A program made the position numbers and the translations under genes. A stretch of 64,000 bases of DNA from DATAUK01 sp036268295 (lineage in GTDB: Bacteria > Actinomycetota > Actinomycetes > JAFAQI01), in the NCBI GenBank assembly GCA_036268295.1, contig DATAUK010000036.1, positions 8,350-72,349 of the forward strand, in the 5' to 3' direction. The notes beneath the pieces were generated by a model. It was given only the letters and a program-made list of their open reading frames with translations, was not told the DNA's origin and searched no databases. Shown piece after piece: positions 17,477 to 27,669 of the stretch. The first letter of the stretch is position 1; each line of letters begins with the position of its first letter.

Positions 17477-17602
17477 TCACGAGTGCGGTTGCCCTCGCGC
17501 CCGCGCTTCTGTCCACCGGCTGTGGATGAAAAGTCGTTGCAAATAAACGGGTTTAGTCCATGAAACCGTCGTCCTAAGCGCCACTCGATCCCGAACTCGG
17601 TC

Positions 17603-18482
17603 ATGTTGGATGAGATTGCTGATCTGTTCCTCGCCCAGCGCCGCCTCGACGCGGCGATCGACCGCCGGCTGCCGGCCTGCGAGGTCCGCGGGATCACCGT
17701 GACCGAACGCGGCCGATGCACCCGCTCCTGGCTCGTCGAAGAACTCCAGGTCAGCTCGAAGAAGCCGGCAACGGATCAGGACCGGCTGGGCGATGATCAA
17801 TCACCCGGCGCTCGGTGCCGCGTTCGACGCCGGTGAGATCTCCGCCGAACAAGCCAGGGTCATCGACATCACACTGCGCAAGGTCGCGTCCGACTCCCAT
17901 GACGTGGTCGAGTCGAACATGCTCACCGCCGCCAAGGCAGCGGACCCGGTCGCGCTCGGGCAGCTCGGCCGCACCATCCGGACCATGCTGGATGCTGACG
18001 ACGACGCCGAGGCCGCTGCGCAGCGCCGGTATGACTCCCGTGGCTGGTGTTCAACCGCACCTTCCGCGGCATGATGCACCTCGAGGGAATGATCGACGAT
18101 GAAGCCGCCGCGCTCACCGAACTCGCCAGCACCGCGCTCGACCGCGGGGACCTCCCCGACCACGGCGGATCCCCGCCGTCCTCGGCGGCGACAACGAGGT
18201 CCTCAACCTCGGCCGATCCACCCCGACCTGGAACAAAGCGCAACGCCGAGCCAGACGCATCACCGACCGTGGTTGCACCTTCCGGACTGCCAAGTCAGCC
18301 TCGACCGATGCCAGATCCACCACCTCAACTTCGTCAGCCACTACGGACCCACCGATCTGGCGAACGGAACCCAACTCTGCCGGTTCCATCACTGGCTCAT
18401 CCACCACACCACTGGAAAGTCTGGCGCAACAACGACGGCAAAATCCAAGTCAGCGCAGCTGAGTAGTCGCCAGGAGAATTGA
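17603..18482 (+). pseudogene. Degraded DUF222/HNH endonuclease (13E12 repeat family)
   Basis: Pieces of one actinobacterial DUF222-HNH protein lie in order but in different frames. About 17603-17770: MLDEIADLFLAQRRLDAAID, then GITVTERGRCTRSWLVEEL. About 17793-18050: NHPALGAAFDAGEISAEQAR. About 18045-18115: VFNRTFRGMMHLEGMIDDEA. About 18240-18480: a C-terminal HNH nuclease with CQIHHLNFVSHYGPTDLANG and LCRFHHWLIHH. At least three frameshifts and probable internal loss make it non-functional. Intact members are multi-copy and often linked to mobile DNA. The 126 bp before it (17477-17602) and the 189 bp after it (18483-18671) hold nothing else I recognise. Confidence 0.8.
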
Positions 18483-18671
18483 CCGGGCGGCCCGAAGCGC
18501 CGTCGATAGCCTCAGCCGCCGTGACGCCAAGACGTGCATCGACGACCAAGGGCGTCCCGGGCCGCGCCGGTTGCTGGCGAAGACCGACATCGAAGCGGCG
18601 ATCGCAGAGAAATGCCGATCAATTCCGTGAGTTCGGTGTAATCACCGCTCAGGAATGCCGATAACACAGCT

Positions 18672-19688
18672 ATGAGACGACTCGCCGGATCTGCCGCTGC
18701 TGCTGTCCTTGTTGCCGTCGGCGGGATCGCGAGCGGTGCCGGCGCGGCTCCGGCTGCGGCCTCATCGGGTCACGCGGTGCAACGTCCGGTCGCCGGCACC
18801 CACTGCCGGGTGTTCCCGGCGAACAACGTCTGGAACGCCAACATCTCCAAGTTGCCGGTCAACAAGCGAAGCGCCCAGTGGGTGAAGAACATCGGCCGCT
18901 CCGACGACCTGCACCCCGACTTCGGTCCGTCGTTCGGCGCGCAGCCGGTGCCATACGGCATCCCGATCACGGCGGTCTCCGGCAGCCATCCCAGGGTGCA
19001 CGTGAAGTTCATGTACTCCTCCGAGAGCGACCACGTGCGCTACCCGCTCGGCAAGGACACCAAGATCGAGGGCGGCCGGAATGCCTCCGGCGACCGGCAC
19101 GCGATCGTCCTCGACAAGAAGACCTGCGTCGACTACGAGACCTGGCTGACCCGCGACACCAGACATGGCTGGACCGCCGGCTCCGGCGCGGTCTGGTCGT
19201 TGAAGACCAACAAGCTGCGCGAGAAGCCGAAGCTCAACCTTGGCCCGAACGGCCTGACCTCTGCCGACGCAGCCGGCCTGCCGATCCTTGCCGGCCTGTT
19301 GCGACCCAACGAGGTCAAGGCGGGGTACGTCGGTCACGCGATCCGGTTCACCGCACCGGTCTCCTCCGAGCGCTTCATCTGGCCGGCCGAGCACGAGGCG
19401 GGCAGCAAGAAGAGCCGCAACTACCCACCGATGGGTGCGCGATTCCGCCTCAAGGCGAGCTTCCCGCTCGCCGGCTACAGCCGCGACACCAAGGTCGTGC
19501 TCCGCGCGATGAAGACGTTCGGCCTGATCCTCGCAGACAACGGCTCGCCGTGGTTTTTCCAAGGCTCGGCGAGCAACGCCTGGTCCAACCCGATGATCGA
19601 ACAGCTCAAGACGATCCCGGCCTCGGCGTTCCAGGCCGTCGACGAGTCGAGCCTCGAGGTCTCACCGCACAGTGGCGAGGTGCGCTGA
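18672..19688 (+). CDS. Secreted protein of unknown function
   Basis: 338 residues. Clear Sec signal: basic MRRLAG, a hydrophobic stretch rich in Ala/Val, and a likely AxA cleavage near residues 25-35. The mature part starts with HCRVFPANNVWNANISKLPV and contains DLHPDFGPSFG, GDRHAIVLDKKTCVDYETW and YPPMGARFRLKA, a pattern I have seen only in uncharacterised secreted bacterial proteins. Two cysteines in the mature region could pair. ATG 18672 is the first start in frame. The region after it encodes an acyl-CoA synthetase 39 bp downstream. No enzyme function can be assigned. Confidence 0.7.
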   Translation: MRRLAGSAAAAVLVAVGGIASGAGAAPAAASSGHAVQRPVAGTHCRVFPANNVWNANISKLPVNKRSAQWVKNIGRSDDLHPDFGPSFGAQPVPYGIPITAVSGSHPRVHVKFMYSSESDHVRYPLGKDTKIEGGRNASGDRHAIVLDKKTCVDYETWLTRDTRHGWTAGSGAVWSLKTNKLREKPKLNLGPNGLTSADAAGLPILAGLLRPNEVKAGYVGHAIRFTAPVSSERFIWPAEHEAGSKKSRNYPPMGARFRLKASFPLAGYSRDTKVVLRAMKTFGLILADNGSPWFFQGSASNAWSNPMIEQLKTIPASAFQAVDESSLEVSPHSGEVR

Positions 19689-19727
19689 CCAGGTGACGTT
19701 TGGCGCGACTCGGGGCAGGATCTAGTT

Positions 19728-21368
19728 GTGACCACCGTCGCGTCCTACGCCGCCGGCACGAGCGCAGTGCCGCTGCTCGGCGAGACGATCGGTGACAACC
19801 TCGCACGCACCGCTGCGAGGGTGCCCGACTCGCTCGCGCTGATCGACTGCGCGACCGACCGGCGCTGGACGTATCGCGAGCTCGATGCCGCGGTCGACGC
19901 CCTCGCCACCGGCCTGCTCGGACTCGACCTGGAAGCCGGCGACCGGCTCGGCATCTGGGCGCCGAACTGCGCCGAGTGGGTGCTGGTGCAGTACGCGACC
20001 GCGCGGGTCGGCGTCGTAATGGTCAACATCAACCCTGCCTACCGGACCCGCGAGTTGACCTATGCGCTGAAGCAGTCGGGCTGCCGGCTTTTGGTGTCGG
20101 CGCCGGAGTTCAACACCTCGAACTACCGCGAGATGGTCGACGAGGTTCGCGGCGATCTGCCTGAGCTGGAGACCGTGATCTATCTCGGCACGTCGGCGTG
20201 GGACGACCTCGCCAACCGTGACGGATCAGCAGCGGCGTTGCGGGAGCGCGCCGCCACGCTGTCGCCGGATGACCCGATCAACATCCAGTACACCAGCGGC
20301 ACCACCGGGTTTCCCAAGGGCGCGACGCTGAGCCACCACAACATCGTGAACAACGGGTTCTTCATCGGCGAGGGCTGCCGATACACCGAAGCCGACCGGG
20401 TCTGCATCCCGGTGCCCTTCTATCACTGCTTCGGCATGGTGCTCGGCAATCTCGCCGTGACCACCCACGGCGGCGCGATCGTGATTCCGGCGCCGGGCTT
20501 CGCCCCCGCGCTGACACTGCAGGCAGTGCAGACCGAGAAGTGCACCTCGCTGTACGGCGTACCGACGATGTTCATTGCCGAGCTGGCGCTGCCGGACTTC
20601 GCCAGCTACGACCTCAGCTCGCTGCGCACCGGCATCATGGCCGGCTCGCCGTGCCCGGTCGAGGTCATGAAGCGCGTCGTCACCGAGATGCACATGGCCG
20701 AGGTGACGATCTGTTATGGCATGACCGAGACCTCGCCGGTGTCGACGCAGACACGGGCCGACGACGACCTCGATCGCCGGGTGTCGACGGTCGGCCGGGT
20801 CCACCCGTTCGTCGAGGTGAAGGTGGTCGACCCGGAGACCGGCCTCACTGTCGCCCGCGGCGAGCCAGGTGAGCTCTGCACCCGCGGCTACTCGGTGATG
20901 CTCGGCTACTGGTCCGATCCGCAGCGCACCGCGGAGGTCATCGACGCCGCTCGCTGGATGCACACCGGCGATCTGGCCACGATGGACGACGAGGGCTACC
21001 TCAATATCGTCGGGCGGATCAAGGACATGGTGATCCGCGGCGGCGAGAACGTCTACCCGCGCGAGGTCGAGGAGTTTCTCTACAGCCATCCGGCGATCGC
21101 CGACGTACAGGTCGTCGGCGTGCCGGATGAGAAGTACGGCGAGGAGCTCTGCGCCTGGATCGTGGTACGGGATGGCCAGAACATCACCGAGGAGCAGGTG
21201 CGCGAATTCTGCGCCGGCCGGCTGGCGCACTTCAAGGTGCCGCGCTACGTGATGGTCGTGGCCGAGTTTCCGATGACCGTGACGGGCAAGGTGCAGAAGT
21301 TCAAGATGCGCGAGGCCTCGATCGAGCGGCTCGGTCTGGAGCGGGCGGCGAGCGATATCACCGCGTAA
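19728..21368 (+). CDS. Fatty-acyl-CoA synthetase (AMP-binding, FadD-type)
   Basis: 546 residues of the ANL superfamily. Activates a fatty acid to acyl-AMP and then acyl-CoA. Seen: P-loop YTSGTTGFPKGA around residues 189-200, A5 motif CYGMTETSP, A7 HTGDLATMDDEGY, A8 GRIKDMVIRGGENVYP, and the A10 lysine in PMTVTGKVQKFKMRE. No signal or membrane segment. GTG 19728. The MMPL transporter genes follow on the same strand, so acyl chains activated here could feed an exported lipid, but that link is inference. Chain-length preference cannot be read. Confidence 0.88.
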   Translation: MTTVASYAAGTSAVPLLGETIGDNLARTAARVPDSLALIDCATDRRWTYRELDAAVDALATGLLGLDLEAGDRLGIWAPNCAEWVLVQYATARVGVVMVNINPAYRTRELTYALKQSGCRLLVSAPEFNTSNYREMVDEVRGDLPELETVIYLGTSAWDDLANRDGSAAALRERAATLSPDDPINIQYTSGTTGFPKGATLSHHNIVNNGFFIGEGCRYTEADRVCIPVPFYHCFGMVLGNLAVTTHGGAIVIPAPGFAPALTLQAVQTEKCTSLYGVPTMFIAELALPDFASYDLSSLRTGIMAGSPCPVEVMKRVVTEMHMAEVTICYGMTETSPVSTQTRADDDLDRRVSTVGRVHPFVEVKVVDPETGLTVARGEPGELCTRGYSVMLGYWSDPQRTAEVIDAARWMHTGDLATMDDEGYLNIVGRIKDMVIRGGENVYPREVEEFLYSHPAIADVQVVGVPDEKYGEELCAWIVVRDGQNITEEQVREFCAGRLAHFKVPRYVMVVAEFPMTVTGKVQKFKMREASIERLGLERAASDITA

Positions 21369-21478
21369 CCGCGGGGCAGCGGCGGGTCGGCGTTAATTCG
21401 GTGGCTTCGACAAGCGAGACTGGTAGCACGGAGCAAGCACCACAAATCCCAAGCAGACCATGAGGGGTCTCGTCTGTC

Positions 21479-23785
21479 ATGCACGCCGCGTATTCGGCCC
21501 TAGGCCGCTTCACCGTCCGCTACCGCTGGCTGGTCCTGCTGAGCTGGCTGGTCGTGATCATCGGCTCGTTCTTCGTCTTCCCGTCGCTGAACAGCGTGGT
21601 CAAGGCCAACAACTCCGACTTCCTGCCGAAGAAGGCGCCGAGCGAGATCGCCAGCGAGCTGGCTTCCCCGCTGCAGAACTCCAACTTCACTCCGGTGCCG
21701 ATCGTCGTGTCCGCCACCAGCGGCAAGCTCACCGCCGCGGACGCGCCGTACGTTCAGTCGCTCATCACCGCGCTCGGCAAGGTCAACCACGTGAAGCAGG
21801 TGCGCGACCTCGGCAGCTCGCCGGACGGCGTCGCGAACCAGATCCAGACATTGGCCGACATCAACCTCGGGCAGGACGGTCCGTCCAAGACGCTGGTTGA
21901 CGACCTCACGACTGCGGTCAAGTCGGTCCGGGCCCCGCCCGGAGTCCGAACCAATGTTGCCGGCCAGCTCGCCGACCAGATCGCGAACGAGGAGAAGTCC
22001 GGCAACACCGCGAACAAGATCCAGTTCCTGACGCTGATCTTCATCTTCCTCCTGCTCGTGCTGATCTTCCGTTCGCCGCTCGCTCCACTGATCACGCTGC
22101 TGCCGGCGTTGCTGATCAGCTTGTTCGCCGGCCGGGTCGTCGCCGAGCTCACCCATGCCGGGCTACAGGTCTCGTCGCTGTCCCAGATCATGCTGATCAT
22201 CCTGGTCCTCGGTGCCGGCACCGACTATGCGTTGTTCCTGATCTTCCGGGTGCGTGAGGAGATCAGATCCGGCTTGCCGCCGCGCGAGGCGATCGTGCGT
22301 TCGGTCGAGCGGGTGGGTGAGTCGATCACGTTCTCGGCCAGCACCGTGATCGCGGCGCTGCTCACCCTGCTCGCCGCGACGTTCGGCATCTACTCGAGTC
22401 TCGGCGCACCGCTCGCGATCGCGATCTTCCTGATGCTGCTTGCCGGCCTCACGCTGTTGCCGGCGCTGCTCGCGATCTTCGGTCGAGCCGTGTTCTGGCC
22501 GATCAAGCTCAAACCGGAGGTGGCCGGCCAGCCTCCGCTGTGGGGACGGGTCGCGGGCCGGGTCATCGCCCGCCCGGTCGTCACGCTCGTGGTCGGCATC
22601 CTCGCATTCGGCGGACTGTCAGTTGCGGTTCTCGGCTACACCGCAGCCGGCTTCGGCAACTCGGTCGCGGCGCCTAACGGCTCGGCCGCCAAGGCAGGCG
22701 ACGACGTCCTCACAGCCCATTTCCCCAAGGCTGCCGCCAATCCCACTAACGTGATCTTCAAGTTCAACCAGCCGGTGTGGACCCAACCTGCCGAGCTCGA
22801 CCAGGCGCAGACCCTGCTGTCCAAGGCGTCGGTGTTCAACCAGGTCACCGGCCCCACCACACCCAACGGGGCGCAGCTCGGAGGTACGGCGTACCAGCGG
22901 CTTCACAACGAGATCGCAAAAGCCGTGCCGCTCGGCGACCCGCGCAAGCTGCCAGCCGTTCAGCCGGCCGGTGTCAACCTGCCGGCGGCGGACTATGCCT
23001 TGTATCGCTCCGAGGCCAACTATGTGAGTCGCAACGGCGAGACCGTGCAGTATCTGGCCAGCCTCACGGTGGGCGACCCGGCGTCGACCAAGGCGCTGCA
23101 CACCGTGCCGCAGATCCGGACCGAGGTCTACGCGGTCGGGGCGCAGGTGCACGCAGCGCAGACTGCGGTCGGCGGCGAGGCGCCGGCCTTCTATGACATC
23201 GCGGCGACCTCCGATCACGACCTCAAGACCGTCATCCCGATCGCGATCGTGATCATCGCGATCCTGCTCGCGCTGGTGATGCGAAGCCTGGTCGCGCCGC
23301 TGTATCTGATCGTGTCGGTCGCGCTGTCCTACTGCGCGGCGCTCGGGCTGTGTGTCCTGGTCTTCCAGAAGCTCGCTGGCCACGGCGGGCTGACGTTCTT
23401 CTTACCGTTCCTGATGTTCATCTTCCTGCTGGCATTGGGCGAGGACTACAACATCCTCGTCATGACCCGGATCCGCGAGGAGGCGCACGACGTACCGCTG
23501 CGCGAGGCGGTGCGCCACGCCGTCGGTGCGACCGGTTCGACGGTGACCAGCGCCGGTCTGGTGCTGGCGGGCACCTTTGCGGTGTTTGCTGTCGTCGGGA
23601 GCCAGATGCCGGGCGGTCAGCAGTTCGCCGACCTCGGCGCCGGCCTGGCGATCGGCATCCTGATGGACACCTTCTTGGTCAGGACGCTGCTCGTGCCCTC
23701 GACGGTGGCGATCCTCGGCCGCTGGAACTGGTGGCCGAGCGACCTGCACGACCGTCACAAGGACACGCCGGAGCAGCCGGCATAA
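21479..23785 (+). CDS. MMPL-family RND transporter
   Basis: 768 residues with the RND layout: one N-terminal helix, a large exoplasmic domain, five or six helices, then the same again. The conserved transmembrane region around GAGTDYALFLIFRVREE (first half) and LALGEDYNILVMTRIREE (second half) carries the Asp-Tyr pairs that relay protons in MmpL proteins. These export lipids or small hydrophobic compounds. ATG 21479 follows GAGGGGT by about 9 nt. The 110-bp gap before it has no other feature I trust. Forms a tandem pair with the next MMPL gene. Confidence 0.88.
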   Translation: MHAAYSALGRFTVRYRWLVLLSWLVVIIGSFFVFPSLNSVVKANNSDFLPKKAPSEIASELASPLQNSNFTPVPIVVSATSGKLTAADAPYVQSLITALGKVNHVKQVRDLGSSPDGVANQIQTLADINLGQDGPSKTLVDDLTTAVKSVRAPPGVRTNVAGQLADQIANEEKSGNTANKIQFLTLIFIFLLLVLIFRSPLAPLITLLPALLISLFAGRVVAELTHAGLQVSSLSQIMLIILVLGAGTDYALFLIFRVREEIRSGLPPREAIVRSVERVGESITFSASTVIAALLTLLAATFGIYSSLGAPLAIAIFLMLLAGLTLLPALLAIFGRAVFWPIKLKPEVAGQPPLWGRVAGRVIARPVVTLVVGILAFGGLSVAVLGYTAAGFGNSVAAPNGSAAKAGDDVLTAHFPKAAANPTNVIFKFNQPVWTQPAELDQAQTLLSKASVFNQVTGPTTPNGAQLGGTAYQRLHNEIAKAVPLGDPRKLPAVQPAGVNLPAADYALYRSEANYVSRNGETVQYLASLTVGDPASTKALHTVPQIRTEVYAVGAQVHAAQTAVGGEAPAFYDIAATSDHDLKTVIPIAIVIIAILLALVMRSLVAPLYLIVSVALSYCAALGLCVLVFQKLAGHGGLTFFLPFLMFIFLLALGEDYNILVMTRIREEAHDVPLREAVRHAVGATGSTVTSAGLVLAGTFAVFAVVGSQMPGGQQFADLGAGLAIGILMDTFLVRTLLVPSTVAILGRWNWWPSDLHDRHKDTPEQPA

Positions 23786-23822
23786 CGCAGCCGGGGCCGT
23801 CGTCGGCCACACTGATGGTCTT

Positions 23823-26024
23823 GTGAGTTCCCTTGCTCGCTGGTGCTATCGCCGCCGCTGGATCGTGTTGTCCGCCTGGTTGGTCGCATTGCTTGTGAGC
23901 CTCGGCTTGTCGTTCGCAGTCGGCTCCCACTACGACAACGACTTCAGCCTGCCCGGCACCGACAGCCAGCGGGCAGCCGATCTGCTCAGCGCCAGCTTCC
24001 CGGCGCGGTCCGGCGATCTCGACACAATCGTGCTGCAGAGCCACCCCGGAACGCTCACCGATCCGTCGACCCGCGCGAGGGTGACCGCGATGCTCGCCGA
24101 GGTCGCGGCGCTGCCGCACGTGTCCGGAGTCGTCTCGCCATACACCGCGCAGGGCGCCGGTCAGCTCGACCAGAGCGCCACGATCGGGTACGCCAACGTG
24201 GCGTTCGACGAGTCCGGTGTCGACCTTCCGACCGGTGCGATCAACCAGGTCATCACGACCGCGCTCGCGATCCGGTCGCCCAGCCTTCAGGTAGCACTCG
24301 GTGGTCAGGCGATCGGCGTCGTGAAGCAGCCCGGCATCGGCGCGGCGGAGTTCGCCGGTGTCCTGGCCGCGGCGATCATCCTGTTCCTGGCGTTCGGATC
24401 GGTGCGTGGCATGGTCCTGCCGCTGATCACGGCGTTGGTAGCGGTGGGCATGGGTACGTCGCTGATCGCCTTGCTCTCACACGGCATCACGGTGGCGCCG
24501 TTCGCGACCGAGCTCGCCAGCCTGATCGGGATCGGCGTCGGCATCGACTATGCGCTGTTCATCGTCAGCCGCCATCGCAACAACCTGCTCCACGGCATGG
24601 AATCCGAGGATTCGGTCGCCGCGGCGCTCAACACCTCTGGCCGGGCCGTGCTGTTCGCCGGCGCGACCGTCTGTGTCGCACTGCTCGGGCTGATCCTGCT
24701 GGGCGTGACGCTGCTGGTTGGTGTCTCTCTCGGCGCTGCGATCACCGTCGCCCTGACGATGCTCACCTCGCTCACCCTGCTGCCGGCGTTGCTTGGCTTC
24801 ATGGGTCCGAGGGTGCTCGGTCGTCGCCGGCTTTCCCGGCTTCAGCGCAACGGGCCCGACGACAGCCACGTCACCGGGCGATGGCTGAGCTGGGCGCGGA
24901 TCGTCGACCGGCGTCGAGCGGTGCTGGCGATCGTTGCGACCGCGGTCATCGTGTTGATCGGCCTGCCGGCTCTCGCGCTTCGGCTCGGAGCGAGTGATCA
25001 GGGCAACGACCCGAAGAGCCTCACCACCCGACAGGCCTACGATCTGCTCGCCGAAGGCTTCGGTCCGGGCTTCAACGGGCCGCTGGAGATCACGGTCGCG
25101 CTCAGCTCGCCGGGAGACGCCGCAACGTTGGCGCCGCTTTCGGCAACGATCAAGAAGACACCGGGAGTCGTCACCGTGAGTCCGGTCACGGTCGCCGCCA
25201 ACCACACGACGGCGGTGTTCAGCGTGGTGCCATACGGCGCCCCCGAGGACGCCACGACGGCGACGCTGGTGAATCGGCTTCGCCACCGGGTGATCCCGGC
25301 CGCGATCGCCGGCACCACGATCCGAGCCGCCTACGTCGGCGGCAACACCGCCGGCTTCATCGACTTCGCGCACGTGCTGTCAACCAAGCTGCCGTTGTTC
25401 GTCGGCGTGGTCATCGCGGTCGCGTTCCTGTTGCTGCTGCTCGCATTCCGCAGCCTCGTCATCCCGGTAGTCGCGTCGATCATGAACGTCCTGGCTGCGG
25501 CAGCGTCGTTCGGTCTGCTGGTCTTCGTCTTCCAGCAAGGCCACCTCGGCTCACTGTTCAGCATCGGCCGTCCCGGGCCGATCGATGCGTTCCTTCCGGT
25601 GATGCTGTTCGCGATCCTGTTCGGGCTCTCGATGGACTACCAGGTGTTCCTGGTGAGCCGGATGCACGAGGAATGGATCCACACCGACGACAACCAGCGG
25701 GCTGTGACGGTCGGGCAGGCCGAGACCGGCCGGGTGATCACCGCGGCGGCCAGCATTATGATCGTGGTCTTCATGGCGTTCGTCTTCGCCGGTCAGCGGG
25801 TGATCGGAGAGTTCGGTCTCGGGCTCTCCGGTGCGGTGCTGCTGGATGCGTTTGTGCTCCGCACCGTGCTGGTGCCGGCGATCATGCACGGTCTCGGCCG
25901 CTCGAACTGGTACCTACCCGGCTGGCTCGACCGGGTCCTGCCGCACCTCAGTATCGACCCACCGGACGCAGCCGACTACATCGACGTGATCCTCGACGAG
26001 CCGGCCGGCGTCGTACCTGGCTGA
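23823..26024 (+). CDS. MMPL-family RND transporter (second copy)
   Basis: 733 residues, same family as the upstream gene but clearly divergent, so not a recent duplication. Proton-relay regions GIGVGIDYALFIVSRHR in the first half and LFGLSMDYQVFLVSRMHEE in the second. N-terminal helix (RRRWIVLSAWLVALLV) then an exoplasmic domain. GTG 23823 lies 37 bp after the first MMPL stop; probably co-transcribed. The pair could act as separate exporters or a heteromer; the substrate is unknown. Confidence 0.87.
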   Translation: MSSLARWCYRRRWIVLSAWLVALLVSLGLSFAVGSHYDNDFSLPGTDSQRAADLLSASFPARSGDLDTIVLQSHPGTLTDPSTRARVTAMLAEVAALPHVSGVVSPYTAQGAGQLDQSATIGYANVAFDESGVDLPTGAINQVITTALAIRSPSLQVALGGQAIGVVKQPGIGAAEFAGVLAAAIILFLAFGSVRGMVLPLITALVAVGMGTSLIALLSHGITVAPFATELASLIGIGVGIDYALFIVSRHRNNLLHGMESEDSVAAALNTSGRAVLFAGATVCVALLGLILLGVTLLVGVSLGAAITVALTMLTSLTLLPALLGFMGPRVLGRRRLSRLQRNGPDDSHVTGRWLSWARIVDRRRAVLAIVATAVIVLIGLPALALRLGASDQGNDPKSLTTRQAYDLLAEGFGPGFNGPLEITVALSSPGDAATLAPLSATIKKTPGVVTVSPVTVAANHTTAVFSVVPYGAPEDATTATLVNRLRHRVIPAAIAGTTIRAAYVGGNTAGFIDFAHVLSTKLPLFVGVVIAVAFLLLLLAFRSLVIPVVASIMNVLAAAASFGLLVFVFQQGHLGSLFSIGRPGPIDAFLPVMLFAILFGLSMDYQVFLVSRMHEEWIHTDDNQRAVTVGQAETGRVITAAASIMIVVFMAFVFAGQRVIGEFGLGLSGAVLLDAFVLRTVLVPAIMHGLGRSNWYLPGWLDRVLPHLSIDPPDAADYIDVILDEPAGVVPG

Positions 26025-26079
26025 GCTCAGGCGGTGCTCGCCTGCGGACGCAACGCCAGGCCGGCAGGTTGCGGCCCGA

Positions 26080-26360
26080 GCCGCCAGCCTGCTCGACCTC
26101 AACATGCCGGTTCTCGACGGCGTCGAGACCACGACGATTCTGACCGCGAAGTACCCGCAGGTCGCGGTCGATTCTTACGACGTACGTCGACGACGCGACT
26201 GACCAGCCGCGAGGCCGAGATCCTCCAGCTGCTCGCAAGCGGCATGACCAACCCGGAGATCGCCGACGCGCTGGTGCTAAGTGGTCACACCATCAAGACC
26301 CACATCAATCACAACCTCACCAAGACCGGCTCGCGGGATCGCGCCGCCGCGACCCGCTAG
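26080..26360 (+). pseudogene. Remnant of a NarL/LuxR-type response regulator
   Basis: A receiver-domain scrap LLDLNMPVLDGVETTTILTAKYPQVAV (phospho-acceptor Asp motif) is followed in another frame by LTTYVDDA. It then joins directly to a LuxR-type helix-turn-helix LTSREAEILQLLASG, TNPEIADALVLSGHTIKTH. The receiver end, the linker and the start are missing and the frame shifts, so no full protein can be made. It may be the leftover of a two-component system. The stretch 26025-26079 carries no readable domain. Confidence 0.75.
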
Positions 26361-26379
26361 GTCCAGGAGCACGATCTGA

Positions 26380-26395
26380 TCTGAGAGCGCTCAGA
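26380..26395. terminator. Weak hairpin at the end of the tmsBA operon
   Basis: TCTGAG-agcg-CTCAGA, a 6-bp stem overlapping the tmsB stop codon and lying just past the response-regulator remnant. Possible bidirectional terminator; no U-tract. Confidence 0.3.
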
Positions 26396-27644
26396 CGCCC
26401 CAGTCGTAGCGAAGCGGCAAGCCGGAGGTGCCGTGGTCGTCGACCCGGACTCCGACCACCTGGTGCAACTCGATCGTGCGGCGCTCGAAGCCCAGCCGTG
26501 AGCCGGCCATGTAGAGCGCCCAGACCTTCGCCCGGCCGAGGCCGACCTCCTTGACCGCCTCGTCCCAGTGGTCGTTGAGGTTGTCGCACCAGCCGTGCAG
26601 CGTCTTTGCGTAGTGCTCGCGCAGGTTCTCCTCGTGGCGGATCTCGAAGCCGTTGTCCTGCATCGCCGAGATGATCCGGCCGACGCCTTCGAGCTCGCCG
26701 TCGGGGAAGACGTACCGGTCGATGAAGCCGCGGATGTGCACCCGCTCGGTGGTCGTCGGGCGGGTGATGCAGTGGTTCATCAGCCGGCCCTGCGGCTCGA
26801 GCTTCGAACGCAGGAAGCTGAAGTAGGACCCGAGGTTCGCGGCGCCGATGTGCTCGGTCAGGCCGATCGAGGAGATCGCATCGAAACTCGACTCCCGGAC
26901 ATCGCGGTAGTCGCAGAACCGCACCTCGGCGACATCGCTGAGGCCGTCCTCGGCGATCGCCTTGGCGGCCCACTCGGCCTGCTGGCGGGACAGCGTGACA
27001 CCCAACGCGCGTACGCCGTAGTGCTTCGCGGCGTGGCGGACCATGCCGCCCCAACCGCAACCGACGTCGAGCAGGCGCATGCCGGGCTTGAGGGCAAGCT
27101 TGCGCGCGACCAGGTCGTACTTGTGCTCCTGCGCCTCCTCCAGCGTCGAGTCCTCGGTCGGATAGCAGGCGCAGGTGTAGGTCATCGATGGCCCGAGCAC
27201 CCACTCGTAGAACGTGTTGGACACGTCGTAGTGATGGCTGATCGCCTCGGCGTCACGCGCCTTGGAGTGCCGGAAGCCGTCCCGCAGCCGTCGCACGCTG
27301 TACTCCTCGCTCGGCGGGTCCACCCAGCGAAGCGCCTTCGGGTCGAGGTTGCGAAGCACCTCGAGGCGATCGGACCACGACAGCCTCCCGACCCGGTCGC
27401 TCCACAGCAGCGACAGCGCCTCGTAGAGATCACCCTCGATCTCGAGCTCGCCGCCGATGAACGCGCGCGCCATGCCCAGTGAGCTCGGCGCGGTGATCAG
27501 ATAAGACAGCGCCGCGGGCGAGCTCAGCGTGATCTTCACGTCCGCGCCGGGGGGCCCGGCGGTGCTGCCGTCGTAGGCAGCGACCCGAAGAGCGGGGCGA
27601 CCGAGTGCCTGCGACACGACGTCGGCGATCGGCTTGCGGGGCAT
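26391..27644 (-). CDS. tmsB: Cyclopropane-fatty-acid-synthase-family methyltransferase, TmsB/UfaA1-like
   Basis: 417 residues. SAM-binding motif MRLLDVGCGWGGM near residue 190, and CFA-synthase landmarks YDVSNTFYEWVLGPSMTYTCACY, EHIGAANLGSYFSFL and FIDRYVFPDGEL. In actinobacteria members paired with an FAD oxidoreductase make 10-methyl branched (tuberculostearic) chains: this enzyme transfers a methyl group to the double bond of an oleoyl chain in phospholipid to give a 10-methylene product. ATG 27644 has AGGAG at 5 nt; the in-frame ATG at 27647 is alternative. The open frame reaching 27917 overlaps tmsA and is not credible. It lies 25 bp downstream of tmsA on the same strand. Confidence 0.85.
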   Translation of the reverse strand: MPRKPIADVVSQALGRPALRVAAYDGSTAGPPGADVKITLSSPAALSYLITAPSSLGMARAFIGGELEIEGDLYEALSLLWSDRVGRLSWSDRLEVLRNLDPKALRWVDPPSEEYSVRRLRDGFRHSKARDAEAISHHYDVSNTFYEWVLGPSMTYTCACYPTEDSTLEEAQEHKYDLVARKLALKPGMRLLDVGCGWGGMVRHAAKHYGVRALGVTLSRQQAEWAAKAIAEDGLSDVAEVRFCDYRDVRESSFDAISSIGLTEHIGAANLGSYFSFLRSKLEPQGRLMNHCITRPTTTERVHIRGFIDRYVFPDGELEGVGRIISAMQDNGFEIRHEENLREHYAKTLHGWCDNLNDHWDEAVKEVGLGRAKVWALYMAGSRLGFERRTIELHQVVGVRVDDHGTSGLPLRYDWGV

Positions 27645-27669
27645 CATCTCTCCTGAAGTTGACGCAACA

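Noticed and set aside
17603..18482. Intact HNH endonuclease or homing endonuclease
   Set aside because: The conserved blocks lie in several different frames, so no single product can be made.
21369..21478. Riboswitch upstream of the first MMPL gene
   Set aside because: The 110-bp gap shows only a short AGACC/GGTCT pairing; no known aptamer core could be recognised.
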